Source of the DNA: an uncultured Caryophanales bacterium
GTDB taxonomy: Bacteria; Bacillota_I; Bacilli_A; RF39; UBA660
Reading direction: 5' to 3'
Assembly: GCA_947302515.1 (NCBI GenBank)
Contig: CAMYVT010000018.1
Coordinates: forward strand, 1 to 33,815
DNA: 33,815 nt
Part shown: positions 1-7,590 of the stretch, in pieces
Position numbering within the stretch: position 1 is the stretch's first letter
Layout: each line of letters begins with the position of its first letter
Translations under genes and position numbers: made by a program
The notes under the pieces: model-generated
Told to the model about the DNA's origin: nothing
Databases searched by the model: none
What the model saw: only the letters and a program-made list of their open reading frames with translations

Positions 1-542
1 GTCCTTAATGTATCAACAAATTCATAAAAAGGTATTTGTATTTTGTTTAATGCTTCTTGTAAAATAAAATTATCTGCTACTGCATTTGTACATAAATTTA
101 TTTTAACTACCTTATAACCTATTCTTCCCAAACTAATTATTACTATTAATGGTATTGCTGATGGAATAATAAATGATAATATCACTCCAGCTATAACAGT
201 ATTTTTAATATCTCTATTCGATTGAAGTACTGTTTCTGCACACATTTCATTTTGTTCTCTAACGAATTTTTCTATATCGTATTTACTGAACAGCAAATCG
301 TTATAAGAGTCTAATGCATTAGTAAAAATACATTTCTTAGCATCTTCTACAATATCAATCGCATCAGTCATAAATAATTTATAATCTCTTTGGTATTCTT
401 CTTCAGTAGAATAATTTTCTCTTTTTGGTAATTCTCCATTTAATAACAAATTTTCTACCCTAATCATTTGACTTGATGTTAATGCTTTTAATGAATTAAT
501 TATTATTTCTACGTCATCTGCTTGTATAATTTCATTTCCCAT
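1..542 (-). CDS. Hypothetical membrane protein, C-terminus cut by the window edge
   Basis: An open frame runs from an ATG at 542 down to the first base of the window, about 180 codons, so the C-terminus is missing. The start has a GAGGGG ribosome site. The protein begins MGNEIIQADDVEIIINSLKA and its first 100 or so residues are charged and helical. One hydrophobic stretch follows at about residues 108-130 (VIAGVILSFIIPSAIPLIV), then a basic and polar segment. I do not recognise the family. A small protein with a long soluble N-terminus and a membrane anchor or hairpin is all the sequence supports. It lies downstream of a terminator, so it is probably transcribed on its own. Confidence 0.6.
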   Translation of the reverse strand, partial: MGNEIIQADDVEIIINSLKALTSSQMIRVENLLLNGELPKRENYSTEEEYQRDYKLFMTDAIDIVEDAKKCIFTNALDSYNDLLFSKYDIEKFVREQNEMCAETVLQSNRDIKNTVIAGVILSFIIPSAIPLIVIISLGRIGYKVVKINLCTNAVADNFILQEALNKIQIPFYEFVDTLR

Positions 543-580
543 ACGAATCCCCTCAATCGGTTTTATATTATATATTATTT

Positions 581-612
581 TAAAAAAAATATCCACACTT
601 TTGTGGATATTT
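581..612 (-). terminator. Rho-independent terminator of the CmpB-like permease gene
   Basis: An 11-bp perfect hairpin (587-597 with 602-612, 4-nt loop) is followed on the minus strand by a run of eight T. It directly follows the stop codon at 614. Confidence 0.85.
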
Positions 613-613
613 A

Positions 614-1243
614 TTAATCAAAATATATATACTTAAATCCTTTTTCTTTATAATATTCTGAAGCATGAGGTACTGAAAAATATGGATATAACCATCTATT
701 ATATACTTCATCAAAAATAAATATTGTGAATAATGTGATGCTTATTACTAATAATACTTTGATATTAACTTTTTTTACTAATTTTATTAATAACGGTAAT
801 ATTAAATATACAAGCATTAGTCCACAGATACCAAAAACTAAAACACTTCTTAAGCAAACATATCCTCCAATATTTCCAAAATTTAATATCTCCTGATTAT
901 AATCCCAACATTTAGTCCAACCTAATATCCCATATAGTACTAAACCTGAAAAGTATTCTAATATTCCAGTAGATATTACACTTATTAAAAACACTAAAAA
1001 TGGATTTTTTCTAAGCCTATAAGTTAATAATATTATTAAGAAAGACCCATACATATAGATATTAATCCATGGAAGATAATTTCCTCCACGCATATATACT
1101 TCCTTAAAACCACTATTCATCCAATAGAATACCACTTCATATAACCATCCGAATACTCCAGATATAACTCCCACTAGACAGAATATTACGAGGAATTCTT
1201 TTTTATTTAATTTATTATTATTGTTTATGTAATCTTTAATCAT
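614..1243 (-). CDS. Putative ABC-transporter permease-like membrane protein (CmpB / PF06541 family)
   Basis: The 209-residue protein has about five membrane segments (about residues 18-36, 58-76, 80-103, 130-156 and 163-178). Its sequence style, including FGWLYEV after the first membrane segment, GGNYLPWINIYMYG, and ILEYFSG..LY.....TKCWDY, matches the family annotated as putative ABC transporter permeases (ABC_trans_CmpB). In that family the transport role is assumed rather than shown. No ATPase partner is next to it. The start is preceded by AAGAAGG at good spacing. It has its own promoter (next entry) and terminator. Family confidence is good; function is unknown. Confidence 0.7.
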   Translation of the reverse strand: MIKDYINNNNKLNKKEFLVIFCLVGVISGVFGWLYEVVFYWMNSGFKEVYMRGGNYLPWINIYMYGSFLIILLTYRLRKNPFLVFLISVISTGILEYFSGLVLYGILGWTKCWDYNQEILNFGNIGGYVCLRSVLVFGICGLMLVYLILPLLIKLVKKVNIKVLLVISITLFTIFIFDEVYNRWLYPYFSVPHASEYYKEKGFKYIYFD

Positions 1244-1263
1244 ATTAATACCTTCTTAGTATT

Positions 1264-1292
1264 AGTATAACATAAAAAAGAGTTATTATTAA
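1264..1292 (-). promoter_or_regulatory. Promoter of the CmpB-like gene, overlapping the upstream terminator
   Basis: On the minus strand there is a -35 TTAATA (1292-1287), a 17-bp spacer, and a -10 TATACT (1269-1264). The -35 lies in the loop of the terminator of the preceding gene. Confidence 0.5.
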
Positions 1293-1304
1293 TAATAACT
1301 CTTT
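1277..1304 (-). terminator. Terminator of the Ig-like surface protein gene
   Basis: A 12-bp perfect hairpin (1277-1288 with 1293-1304, loop TTAA) is followed by a T run on the minus strand. The stop codon of the gene lies in the loop. Confidence 0.85.
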
Positions 1305-1669
1305 CTCTTAAACGTAATTAATGATGTGATTAGTACTGCTCCTAAGATCACTGCAAATACTGAGGTTGCTGATGTCTTTGGATTATATCCTAATCCTTTT
1401 TCTGTTACTGTTAAATGTATTACCTTATAATTATCATTATCTTCATATATTAAGTCTGTCTTACCTAATCTATGTAATACTAATTCATTATCTTTTACCT
1501 CAGCTACTTTCTCTTTTGTACTATATACTCTTCCAATTTCTTGGTCAGTAAAAAACTCTGATATATCATAATAATCAGTTACTTTTATTTCTTTTTTATT
1601 TACTTCCGCATTAATTGTTAAAGGAAATATCAAGATGATTGCAAGTATTAAGATTAATGTCTTCTTCAT
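1289..1669 (-). CDS. Small exported surface protein with Big_2-like domain and C-terminal membrane anchor
   Basis: The 126-residue product begins with a clear signal peptide (MKKTLILILAIILIFPLTINA, cleavage likely after residue 21). Residues 25-90 have the hydrophobicity pattern of a bacterial Ig-like (Big_2) repeat: STKEKVAEVKDN-ELVLHRLGKTDLIYE, ending in IHLTVTE. The C-terminus has NPKTSAT (about residues 96-102), a hydrophobic stretch (103-120) and a basic tail KRKSYY. This layout resembles a sortase sorting signal, but the motif is NPKTS rather than LPxTG, so it may simply be a membrane anchor. The start is preceded by GAGGTGA. The Ig-like assignment is by pattern only. Confidence 0.6.
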   Translation of the reverse strand: MKKTLILILAIILIFPLTINAEVNKKEIKVTDYYDISEFFTDQEIGRVYSTKEKVAEVKDNELVLHRLGKTDLIYEDNDNYKVIHLTVTEKGLGYNPKTSATSVFAVILGAVLITSLITFKRKSYY

Positions 1670-1692
1670 ACACTCACCTCTATTATGCCTAC

Positions 1693-1721
1693 ATTATAAC
1701 ATAATAAAAAAATATTCACAA
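1693..1721 (-). promoter_or_regulatory. Promoter of the Ig-like surface protein gene, overlapping the upstream terminator
   Basis: TTGTGA (1721-1716), 17-bp spacer, TATAAT (1698-1693) with an extended TGT just upstream. The -35 is formed by the last loop base and the 3' arm of the terminator of the DMT transporter gene. Confidence 0.6.
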
Positions 1722-1735
1722 GTATGTGAATATTT
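1704..1735 (-). terminator. Terminator of the DMT transporter gene
   Basis: An 11-bp hairpin (1710-1720 with 1725-1735) is followed by a T run on the minus strand. It overlaps the stop codon at 1734-1736. Confidence 0.85.
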
Positions 1736-2630
1736 ATACATCCATTATGGCTAAAATAATAACTCCTGCTAGTACTAAAAATATAAATAAATATTCTTTC
1801 TTTGTGAGTTTTTCTTTTAAGAATACTCTTGATAGTAGCATAGTCATTACACAATATGATCCTATAATTGGAGCAGCTATTGTAGCATTCTCTGCCATTG
1901 CAAATACATAGAATACTTGTCCTACCATTTCACATATAGCTGCTGCTATTAAATTCCATTCATCAAATATTTTAATCTTAGGTTCTTTCTTCTTTAAATA
2001 AATCCATGTGATTAATCCATATACTAAGAAAGTAAATTCATAACTTATTAATGCACTATCTGGATTAATTAGTTCTAATTTATCTAAGAATACTCCATCT
2101 AAGAATGTTCCTACTCCATCAAATAATGCATAAAATAGTGGAAACATTATTGCTAAAGTAAATAATTTTTTAAAACCGTTTTTTTGTAAAAAACTTTTTC
2201 TTTTTTCTTTATTTTCTTTTACTTCATCTAGTGATAATCCTATTACTCCAATAAATATTAATACTACTGCAATATAAAATGGTAATTCATATACTTCATG
2301 AAAGAATAATACAAATAATAAAGCCGTAATAACTCCACTACTATTTTGTACTGGACTAGATATTGATAATTCAATAAATTTATATCCTCTATATCCTATA
2401 ATCATACTAGCTATATATAATACTGATATTGGAAAGTATTTTATTACATCCAATAGATTTATACTTAATCCTTTATAAATCATATACACTAACGCATGTG
2501 CACCCATTATTAAGCCTACTAAGATACCTGTTTTTAAATGAGTGTATTCATCTACCTTATGAGTTACTTTATAAAAAATTGATACCATAGCCCATGTGAT
2601 GAAAGCTATAGATGTAGATAATAACCACAT
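1734..2630 (-). CDS. EamA/DMT-family metabolite transporter
   Basis: The product is about 298 residues with ten evenly spaced hydrophobic helices and the two-fold repeat of EamA (drug/metabolite transporter) permeases. Hallmarks include the repeat ends around SSPVQNSSGVITALLFVLFF and NATIAAPIIGSYCVMTMLLS, each followed by a helix and a short charged loop (FLKEKLTKKEYLF). A polar loop at about residues 135-150 separates the halves. The frame is open nine codons further upstream from a TTG, but I place the start at the ATG at 2630 because AAGGTGAT precedes it at normal spacing. Substrate cannot be told from sequence; members export or import amino acids, nucleosides or drugs. Confidence 0.8.
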   Translation of the reverse strand: MWLLSTSIAFITWAMVSIFYKVTHKVDEYTHLKTGILVGLIMGAHALVYMIYKGLSINLLDVIKYFPISVLYIASMIIGYRGYKFIELSISSPVQNSSGVITALLFVLFFHEVYELPFYIAVVLIFIGVIGLSLDEVKENKEKRKSFLQKNGFKKLFTLAIMFPLFYALFDGVGTFLDGVFLDKLELINPDSALISYEFTFLVYGLITWIYLKKKEPKIKIFDEWNLIAAAICEMVGQVFYVFAMAENATIAAPIIGSYCVMTMLLSRVFLKEKLTKKEYLFIFLVLAGVIILAIMDV

Positions 2631-2647
2631 AAAAATCACCTTTTTAC

Positions 2648-2676
2648 ATTTTATCAAAAAAAAATAATATCCACAA
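2648..2676 (-). promoter_or_regulatory. Promoter of the DMT transporter gene, overlapping the upstream terminator
   Basis: TTGTGG (2676-2671), 17-bp spacer, TAAAAT (2653-2648) with an extended TGA. The predicted transcript would start only about 12 nt before the ATG at 2630. The -35 is part of the preceding terminator. Confidence 0.45.
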
Positions 2677-2690
2677 TATCTGTAGATATT
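2661..2690 (-). terminator. Terminator of the WXG/LXG-like gene
   Basis: A 10-bp hairpin (2666-2675 with 2681-2690, one G-U pair in RNA, 5-nt loop) is followed by a T-rich run on the minus strand. Confidence 0.75.
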
Positions 2691-2698
2691 ACTTTTCT

Positions 2699-3514
2699 TT
2701 ATACTATTGTTCCGTGATTATCAACACTTCTAACATCACTACTACTATCCCAATCTAATCCCCATGAGCTTGTAGTAGGATTCCCTTTTGAATTATACAT
2801 ATTTCTATCGACTTCTAATTCTAGAATATTAACTGATCCATCACCTTGAGCATGACCATAAGTTGTATAGTTTGAATCATTTGTACTCTTAGCATCTGCT
2901 ATTACACATGGAACTGTTTCTCCATTATCAAGATTAACATCAACACTATCTCCTACATTTCCTAATGTTGGGGCTGTAGCTATTAAATAATGATCTTCTC
3001 CATCTACATTCATAACAGCAACACCGTTTTTATATCTAGCACCATCTGCTAACCATGCTTCATGTACTAATTTTTGGTTAGTACCACTTGCTACTGCTGT
3101 TGGTTCTGATCCTCCTCCTAGATACCAACCACCTGTTCCATAACATGTTACTGTATATCCTGATTGACTAATATTAGTAGGAATATCTACTCTATTACTT
3201 CCTCCACTAGTAGTTCTAGGTGATTGTGATTTTTCTGATGCAGCCAAATCTGAATTTTGATATATTTGATTAGCCTGGTCTAAGAATGAACTAACACCAT
3301 TAGCACTTTGTTTTATTGCTTCGGCAACAGCTCCTACTGCTACCATTTCTTGCATACAATCTTCTTGAATTGGTCCCATAAAAACACTTTGATTATTTAA
3401 AATGCTCTTAGCATCATTAATTAATGTTTCAGCTTCTTTTATTTTTTTATTATAGTCTTTTGCTGTACTTGATCCAGCATCTAATCCACTATATCTTACA
3501 GATATATCACTCAT
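2699..3514 (-). CDS. WXG100/LXG-like N-terminal domain fused to an unidentified C-terminal domain; candidate type VII secretion substrate
   Basis: The 271-residue protein has no signal peptide. Residues 1-90 are two long helices separated by a short turn (VFMGPIQE, 44-51), the layout of WXG100/LXG proteins exported by EssC, although tryptophan is replaced by phenylalanine. A polar linker rich in Ser and Gly (92-115) follows. The C-terminal domain (118-271) is beta-rich and Gly-rich, with YKNGVAVMNVDGEDHYLIAT (161-180), GDSVDVNLDNGETVPCVIAD (188-207), YGHAQGDGSVNILELEVD (219-236) and Trp251/Trp255. The pattern resembles a small barrel domain seen in clostridial phage and cell-wall proteins, but I cannot name it. 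It follows the zinc-ribbon gene by 60 bp without a clear terminator, so the two are probably co-transcribed. Export and effector function are inferences. Confidence 0.6.
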   Translation of the reverse strand: MSDISVRYSGLDAGSSTAKDYNKKIKEAETLINDAKSILNNQSVFMGPIQEDCMQEMVAVGAVAEAIKQSANGVSSFLDQANQIYQNSDLAASEKSQSPRTTSGGSNRVDIPTNISQSGYTVTCYGTGGWYLGGGSEPTAVASGTNQKLVHEAWLADGARYKNGVAVMNVDGEDHYLIATAPTLGNVGDSVDVNLDNGETVPCVIADAKSTNDSNYTTYGHAQGDGSVNILELEVDRNMYNSKGNPTTSSWGLDWDSSSDVRSVDNHGTIV

Positions 3515-3574
3515 TTTATCCCTCCTTACAAGGTTTCTATCATACTATTATTTTATCATCATTTTATAGAATTT

Positions 3575-4981
3575 TTACTCTTTATTTTCTAACTTTACAT
3601 TTTCTCCTTCTAATTTCTTATTATTTGCTCCATTCATATATGGATTACTTAATTCTTTTTTATGCTTAATTAGGGCATCTCCTTTTTTTAGATTAGATAA
3701 TTCTGTTTTAGTTTCTATTTCATAATTATGTCTTGCAGCAGCATTACGGTATTTTGATGCTTTAGCTCCATAGAATATTAATCCTACTAAAGCTGCTAAT
3801 ATATAGAGAATTACGGCGAATTCTATTTCTGTTGCTTGTTGTAAAATAAAAACTAATAAGAATAAAAATAAATCTATAAATGTTGATACTAAAAACAATT
3901 TGAATTTATTCATTGGTACACTACCCATTGTTTCACCAGTTCTAGCATTTACTGCTACATAATGTAATTTCTTACCTGGATCTTGATATGAGTATAACCA
4001 TACTGGTAAATAGGCACTTACCCATTGTTTTCCTTTTATTTCAAAATCTTCTTCTTCCCATTTAATTCCTCTATCATAGAAGCTTGCTTCTCTACTAATT
4101 GTATGTCTTGTAATATCTTTTAATTCTAAATCCACTTTTGATTCTATATTACTAATATTAATGTCTCTTTTTTCTGAAGAATAACCTGCTAAATAATTTG
4201 CTTTATATTTAACACAGTTTTCTGTATCGAACGGCATAATTGAATTAATTACATTTGTTGTTTTTGATTTATTATTTTTATCTAATTTATCTATACTTGA
4301 TTCTATTGTTAAGTCATCTATTGAAATATCAAAATCTCTTTCAATACTATATAAATCTGCATCATATCTAGTTTCTGTTTTTTCTCCTTTTTTAACTTGA
4401 TATTTTCTTACTAGATGTTCTCCTTCTCCTTTAAATTTACCATGACAATTAGCATCTACTAACATATATGGAAAATATACTCCCATTATATTATTTGTTG
4501 TAAATTCTTTTCTAAATGTATTATTGGCAAAAAACATTCTATTATCTACAAACTTGCTTATTCTTTCTTGTGCTTCTTTTTTTTCTAATCCAAATGGTAA
4601 TACTACATCCGGAACTGCTCCATTTTCTATTTGAGAATTAATTGATAATATACTTCTACACCAGTGACATCTGGCATTAGTTGCTTCGCTAGTATTTATT
4701 ACAACTTCTGCTCCACAACCTCCACATTTTAAAGTAATAATATCATTTGCTTCTTTATTAATATCTTTTGTACCGGTTGTTCTTATTTCTCCTTCTATGT
4801 TTTTAACTTCTTTTTCAATACCATCTAATTCTTCAGCATCAAACTCATGATAACAATAATTACATACTAATTTTTTCTTTTTAATATTATATGTAACATC
4901 ACTTGCACCACAGGCTGGACATCTATTTTCTCCATGCTTTCCTTTATTATCTGTATCTATTACTTTAACTTCGTCTGACAT
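3575..4981 (-). CDS. TFIIB-type zinc-ribbon membrane protein
   Basis: The 468-residue protein has two N-terminal zinc ribbons: C21-P-A-C24 with C40-N-Y-C43, then C86-G-G-C89 with C105-H-W-C108. A long soluble middle follows, with conserved-looking blocks such as GVYFPYMLVDANCHGKF and WVSAYLPVWLYSY. Two membrane helices lie near residues 369-388 and 392-410, and the tail is basic. This domain order fits a Firmicutes family annotated as TFIIB-type zinc ribbon-containing proteins, whose job is unknown. It is not a transcription factor in any demonstrated sense. The start has AGGAGG at good spacing. Its position just upstream of the WXG/LXG-like gene suggests a link with that protein, which is inference. 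Confidence 0.75.
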   Translation of the reverse strand: MSDEVKVIDTDNKGKHGENRCPACGASDVTYNIKKKKLVCNYCYHEFDAEELDGIEKEVKNIEGEIRTTGTKDINKEANDIITLKCGGCGAEVVINTSEATNARCHWCRSILSINSQIENGAVPDVVLPFGLEKKEAQERISKFVDNRMFFANNTFRKEFTTNNIMGVYFPYMLVDANCHGKFKGEGEHLVRKYQVKKGEKTETRYDADLYSIERDFDISIDDLTIESSIDKLDKNNKSKTTNVINSIMPFDTENCVKYKANYLAGYSSEKRDINISNIESKVDLELKDITRHTISREASFYDRGIKWEEEDFEIKGKQWVSAYLPVWLYSYQDPGKKLHYVAVNARTGETMGSVPMNKFKLFLVSTFIDLFLFLLVFILQQATEIEFAVILYILAALVGLIFYGAKASKYRNAAARHNYEIETKTELSNLKKGDALIKHKKELSNPYMNGANNKKLEGENVKLENKE

Positions 4982-5003
4982 ATTTGCCTCCTATTATGTT
5001 TTT

Positions 5004-5012
5004 ATTATAGCA
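5004..5012 (-). promoter_or_regulatory. Extended -10 promoter of the zinc-ribbon gene
   Basis: TGCTATAAT on the minus strand, 23 bp upstream of the ATG. No good -35 is present at 16-18 bp, so it would rely on the extended -10. Confidence 0.5.
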
Positions 5013-5036
5013 TAAAAAAATCCCTTTTGGGATTTT
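5013..5036 (-). terminator. Terminator of the lipoprotein gene
   Basis: An 8-bp hairpin (5017-5024 with 5029-5036, loop of four) is followed by a T run on the minus strand. Confidence 0.8.
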
Positions 5037-5579
5037 CTATTCTTTTACAAATTCCATTGAATTAAAGAAAGCTTTTAAATCTTTATCTAATACATCAGGA
5101 ATAATTATATCTTCATTATTATCAATTCTTTCAATAGATACAAATAATACTTCAGCCATATCATCTTCTATTCCTAATAAAATGCTTATTTTTACTTTAT
5201 CAGGATACTCACTATATGCATAGGCTTCATAATCACCATATTTGTATTCTTTATAATACTTTTGAGCTGATCTTGTCTTTTGTGTTTCATTATATGATGT
5301 TGTAGTCATAGTATTATAATACATTTCTATATCTACATCTAAATCTTCATTTTTAAATTCAATAGCAGTAGATGCTCCATCATTATCTTCTTCTACATCA
5401 CTATACTTTTCATTTGCATCATAAGTAAATGTTGTATTAAAGCCTAACTTTTTATCTACTAATTCTATCTTTTTAGTTAATTTTTTATCTTGTTCCTTTC
5501 CTTCATGTGTTCCTCCACAAGCTGTTGTTGTTAAAAGAATTATTGAGATTAATAATAATACTAAAATCTTCTTGTGCAT
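5037..5579 (-). CDS. Predicted lipoprotein of unknown function
   Basis: The 180-residue product starts MHKKILVLLLISIILLTTTA followed by Cys21, a type II signal peptide with a slightly unusual TTAC lipobox. The mature part is polar and acidic, with alternating beta strands (KLGFNTTFTYD, STAIEFKNEDLDVDIEMYYN, KVKISILLGI). A short charged linker rich in Lys, Glu and Asp follows the lipidated cysteine. AAAGGAAG precedes the ATG, and TGCTATAAT lies upstream as an extended -10. I do not recognise a family. It would be anchored to the outer face of the membrane. Confidence 0.7.
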   Translation of the reverse strand: MHKKILVLLLISIILLTTTACGGTHEGKEQDKKLTKKIELVDKKLGFNTTFTYDANEKYSDVEEDNDGASTAIEFKNEDLDVDIEMYYNTMTTTSYNETQKTRSAQKYYKEYKYGDYEAYAYSEYPDKVKISILLGIEDDMAEVLFVSIERIDNNEDIIIPDVLDKDLKAFFNSMEFVKE

Positions 5580-5641
5580 AAAATCTTCCTTTCTGATGAT
5601 TATTATAGCACATTATTATTCTTGCTTAAATAGATGCAATG

Positions 5642-5670
5642 AAAAAAGATTAGTTTTTCTAATCTTTTTT
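5642..5670 (-). terminator. Terminator of the aquaporin gene
   Basis: A 12-bp hairpin (5642-5653 with 5659-5670, 5-nt loop) overlaps the stop codon at 5669-5671. It has A-rich and T-rich flanks on its two sides. Confidence 0.8.
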
Positions 5671-6337
5671 ATTTTTCTTTTGCTTCGTTTAAGAAATGGT
5701 AAACACATGCTGATAAAGCTGCTCCTACTAATGGAGCTAAGATGAATACCCATACTTGTTTAAGTGCTGTTCCACCTAAGAATAATGCTGGAGCAATACT
5801 TCTTGCTGGGTTAACTGAAGTACCTGTTAAATTGATTCCTAATAAATGAACAAATGCTAACGTTAAACCAATTACCAATCCTGCAACTGGTGCATATTTC
5901 TTATCACTAGTTACTCCTAAGATTGTATAAACAAATACGAATGTTAATACTACCTCTACTAAGATAGCTCCCATCATTGAAATGTTAGTTGCTGATAAAG
6001 CACCAAAGCCATTAGCTCCTAATGAAGCTGTTCCTATTGCTGTAGAACGTAAAATTACATATAAAATTCCAGTTCCAATGATTGCTCCAAATGCTTGAGC
6101 AACTACATAGCATAAGAATTCTTTTCCTGTCATTTTCTTTAGAATTAACATTGCTAAAGATACTGCAGGATTAACATGACATCCAGAAATATCTCCAATA
6201 ACATATGCCATAGCAACTATTGATAAACCAAATGCTAAAGCAGTTGCTATTAGATTTCCTCCTGATACAACAGCAATTCCTGTTCCAAATAATACAAGTA
6301 CAAGTGTTCCGATAAATTCAGCTACATATTTCTTCAT
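5669..6337 (-). CDS. aqpZ: Aquaporin (MIP family, AqpZ-like)
   Basis: A six-helix channel with both NPA boxes: HVNPAV and SVNPAR (58-60 and 178-180, counting from the upstream in-frame ATG at 6343). By alignment with E. coli AqpZ from memory, the selectivity-filter positions are Phe38, His166, Thr175 and Arg181. That is the water-selective pattern rather than the glycerol facilitator pattern. The stretch after the second NPA (GGTALKQVWVFILAPLVGA) also follows AqpZ closely. I take the second Met as the start (6337) because AGGAG sits 7-8 nt before it and overlaps the first ATG too closely. It has its own promoter and terminator. Confidence 0.92.
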   Translation of the reverse strand: MKKYVAEFIGTLVLVLFGTGIAVVSGGNLIATALAFGLSIVAMAYVIGDISGCHVNPAVSLAMLILKKMTGKEFLCYVVAQAFGAIIGTGILYVILRSTAIGTASLGANGFGALSATNISMMGAILVEVVLTFVFVYTILGVTSDKKYAPVAGLVIGLTLAFVHLLGINLTGTSVNPARSIAPALFLGGTALKQVWVFILAPLVGAALSACVYHFLNEAKEK

Positions 6338-6359
6338 AACCATTCTCCTTTCTATCTAT

Positions 6360-6388
6360 ATTGTAATTCTTATTATTAATAATGTCAA
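6360..6388 (-). promoter_or_regulatory. Aquaporin promoter
   Basis: TTGACA (6388-6383), 17-bp spacer, TACAAT (6365-6360) on the minus strand. This is the best sigma-A match in the window. Confidence 0.75.
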
Positions 6389-6427
6389 TTTTCTTGCTTT
6401 TATGTTATCCTTATATTAGAAGGTGAT

Positions 6428-7039
6428 ATGATGGATATATTTAAATCAAAAATGAAAGAAAAAATAAAACAATACTCTAATAAACAATACTTAGATGGTT
6501 ATATAAAGAAAGAATTTGTTACTGATGATGGAGATGCTGATATATTTTTAAATATTGAAGATAAATATGATTTATTTGATTCAAGAACTGTAGGAGAACA
6601 AATTGATTTAGAAAGTGATGTATATGACTTTATTGATGAAAAGACTGCTATGTTAGGAAACAACGTACCAATTAATCTTCATATAATTGGATATGAATTT
6701 ACTCCTCATGAGCAAGGAATAATACGTCATATTTTGAAAGAACACTATGCTATTGAGTTATATAAAGTACAAAAAGAATATACTAAGTATAAAAATAAAA
6801 TAATTGGATTAGCAATTATTGGTATTATATGTTTTATTCTTTATTCATTTTTATATTTTTTAGATAATTTTAATTATTTAGTAGAAATATTTGGATTCTT
6901 ATTTTCATTCTCTTTATGGGAAGCTTTAGATTGTATTATTTATACACTTAGTGAAACTAAAGAAGAAAGAGAAGCTATTACTCAAAATCTATTAATAAAC
7001 GTTGATTTTGGTGAAGAACCTAAAGAAAAAGATATCTAA
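6428..7039 (+). CDS. Hypothetical membrane protein with two membrane helices
   Basis: The product is 203 residues (202 if the second ATG at 6431 is used; AAGGTGAT suits the second slightly better). The first 120 residues are soluble, charged and mixed alpha/beta. A membrane hairpin follows at about 125-145 and 148-166, then a short charged tail. No signal peptide, motif or family is recognised. The gene is divergent from aquaporin and its last four bases overlap the convergent AraC-type gene, so the two share the 3' boundary without a separate terminator. Confidence 0.7.
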   Translation: MMDIFKSKMKEKIKQYSNKQYLDGYIKKEFVTDDGDADIFLNIEDKYDLFDSRTVGEQIDLESDVYDFIDEKTAMLGNNVPINLHIIGYEFTPHEQGIIRHILKEHYAIELYKVQKEYTKYKNKIIGLAIIGIICFILYSFLYFLDNFNYLVEIFGFLFSFSLWEALDCIIYTLSETKEEREAITQNLLINVDFGEEPKEKDI

Positions 7040-7497
7040 TGATATCTTGATAATTTCTTTACTGTCTCTTTAGAAATTTTTTCCTTATATTTATTTATTT
7101 GATCTAACTGATATTTTATATTAGTTAGATTTTTTCTTATAGTAGCTGTTTCTTCTTCTGTAATGGTTGGATTATTTTTAGTAAACTTTCTATAAGTAAC
7201 TGGATTAGTTCCCATAATTTTATTAAATATTTCTGTATAGTATTCTTGTGAAGTAAAACCATGTTGGAGAGCTACTTTTAGAATTGTATCTTCAGTAGTT
7301 TTTAATTCTTCTAAAGATTTATAGATTCTATTAATATTTATATAATCTATTATTGTAATATTTAATTCTTTTTTGAAGATTCTCATAATATAATCTTTAT
7401 TAAAATAAAAGATTCTTGATAACTCTTCTATGGTTATTTTAGCGTATATATTATTATCAATATAATTCAATATTTGTCTTACTAAATCATTTTTCAT
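7036..7497 (-). CDS. AraC/XylS-type DNA-binding regulator, short form
   Basis: The 153-residue protein consists mainly of the two helix-turn-helix motifs of the AraC family. The first spans about residues 22-45 (ITIEELSRIFYFNKDYIMRI), joined by a linker helix to the second at about 70-105 (ILKVALQHGFTSQEYYTEIF, then NPVTYRK). Gly80-Phe81 and the N-P-x-x-Y-R ending are typical. There is no ligand-binding cupin domain. Instead residues 110-153 form a charged helix, possibly for dimerisation. The start has GGTGAT and an extended -10 upstream. It is divergent from the VirD4-like gene, making that gene a possible target, but this is inference. Confidence 0.8.
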   Translation of the reverse strand: MKNDLVRQILNYIDNNIYAKITIEELSRIFYFNKDYIMRIFKKELNITIIDYININRIYKSLEELKTTEDTILKVALQHGFTSQEYYTEIFNKIMGTNPVTYRKFTKNNPTITEEETATIRKNLTNIKYQLDQINKYKEKISKETVKKLSRYH

Positions 7498-7534
7498 GGA
7501 ATCACCAATACTATTTTATCATAAAAAGTCGTTA

Positions 7535-7564
7535 TTGTTTAAAAATGTTTACAAATTATATGAT
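7535..7564 (+). promoter_or_regulatory. Promoter of the VirD4/TraG-like gene
   Basis: TTGTTT (7535-7540), 18-bp spacer, TATGAT (7559-7564). It lies between the divergent AraC-type gene and the ATPase gene. Confidence 0.45.
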
Positions 7565-7590
7565 TTAATGGTATTGAAAGGAGGAAGAAT

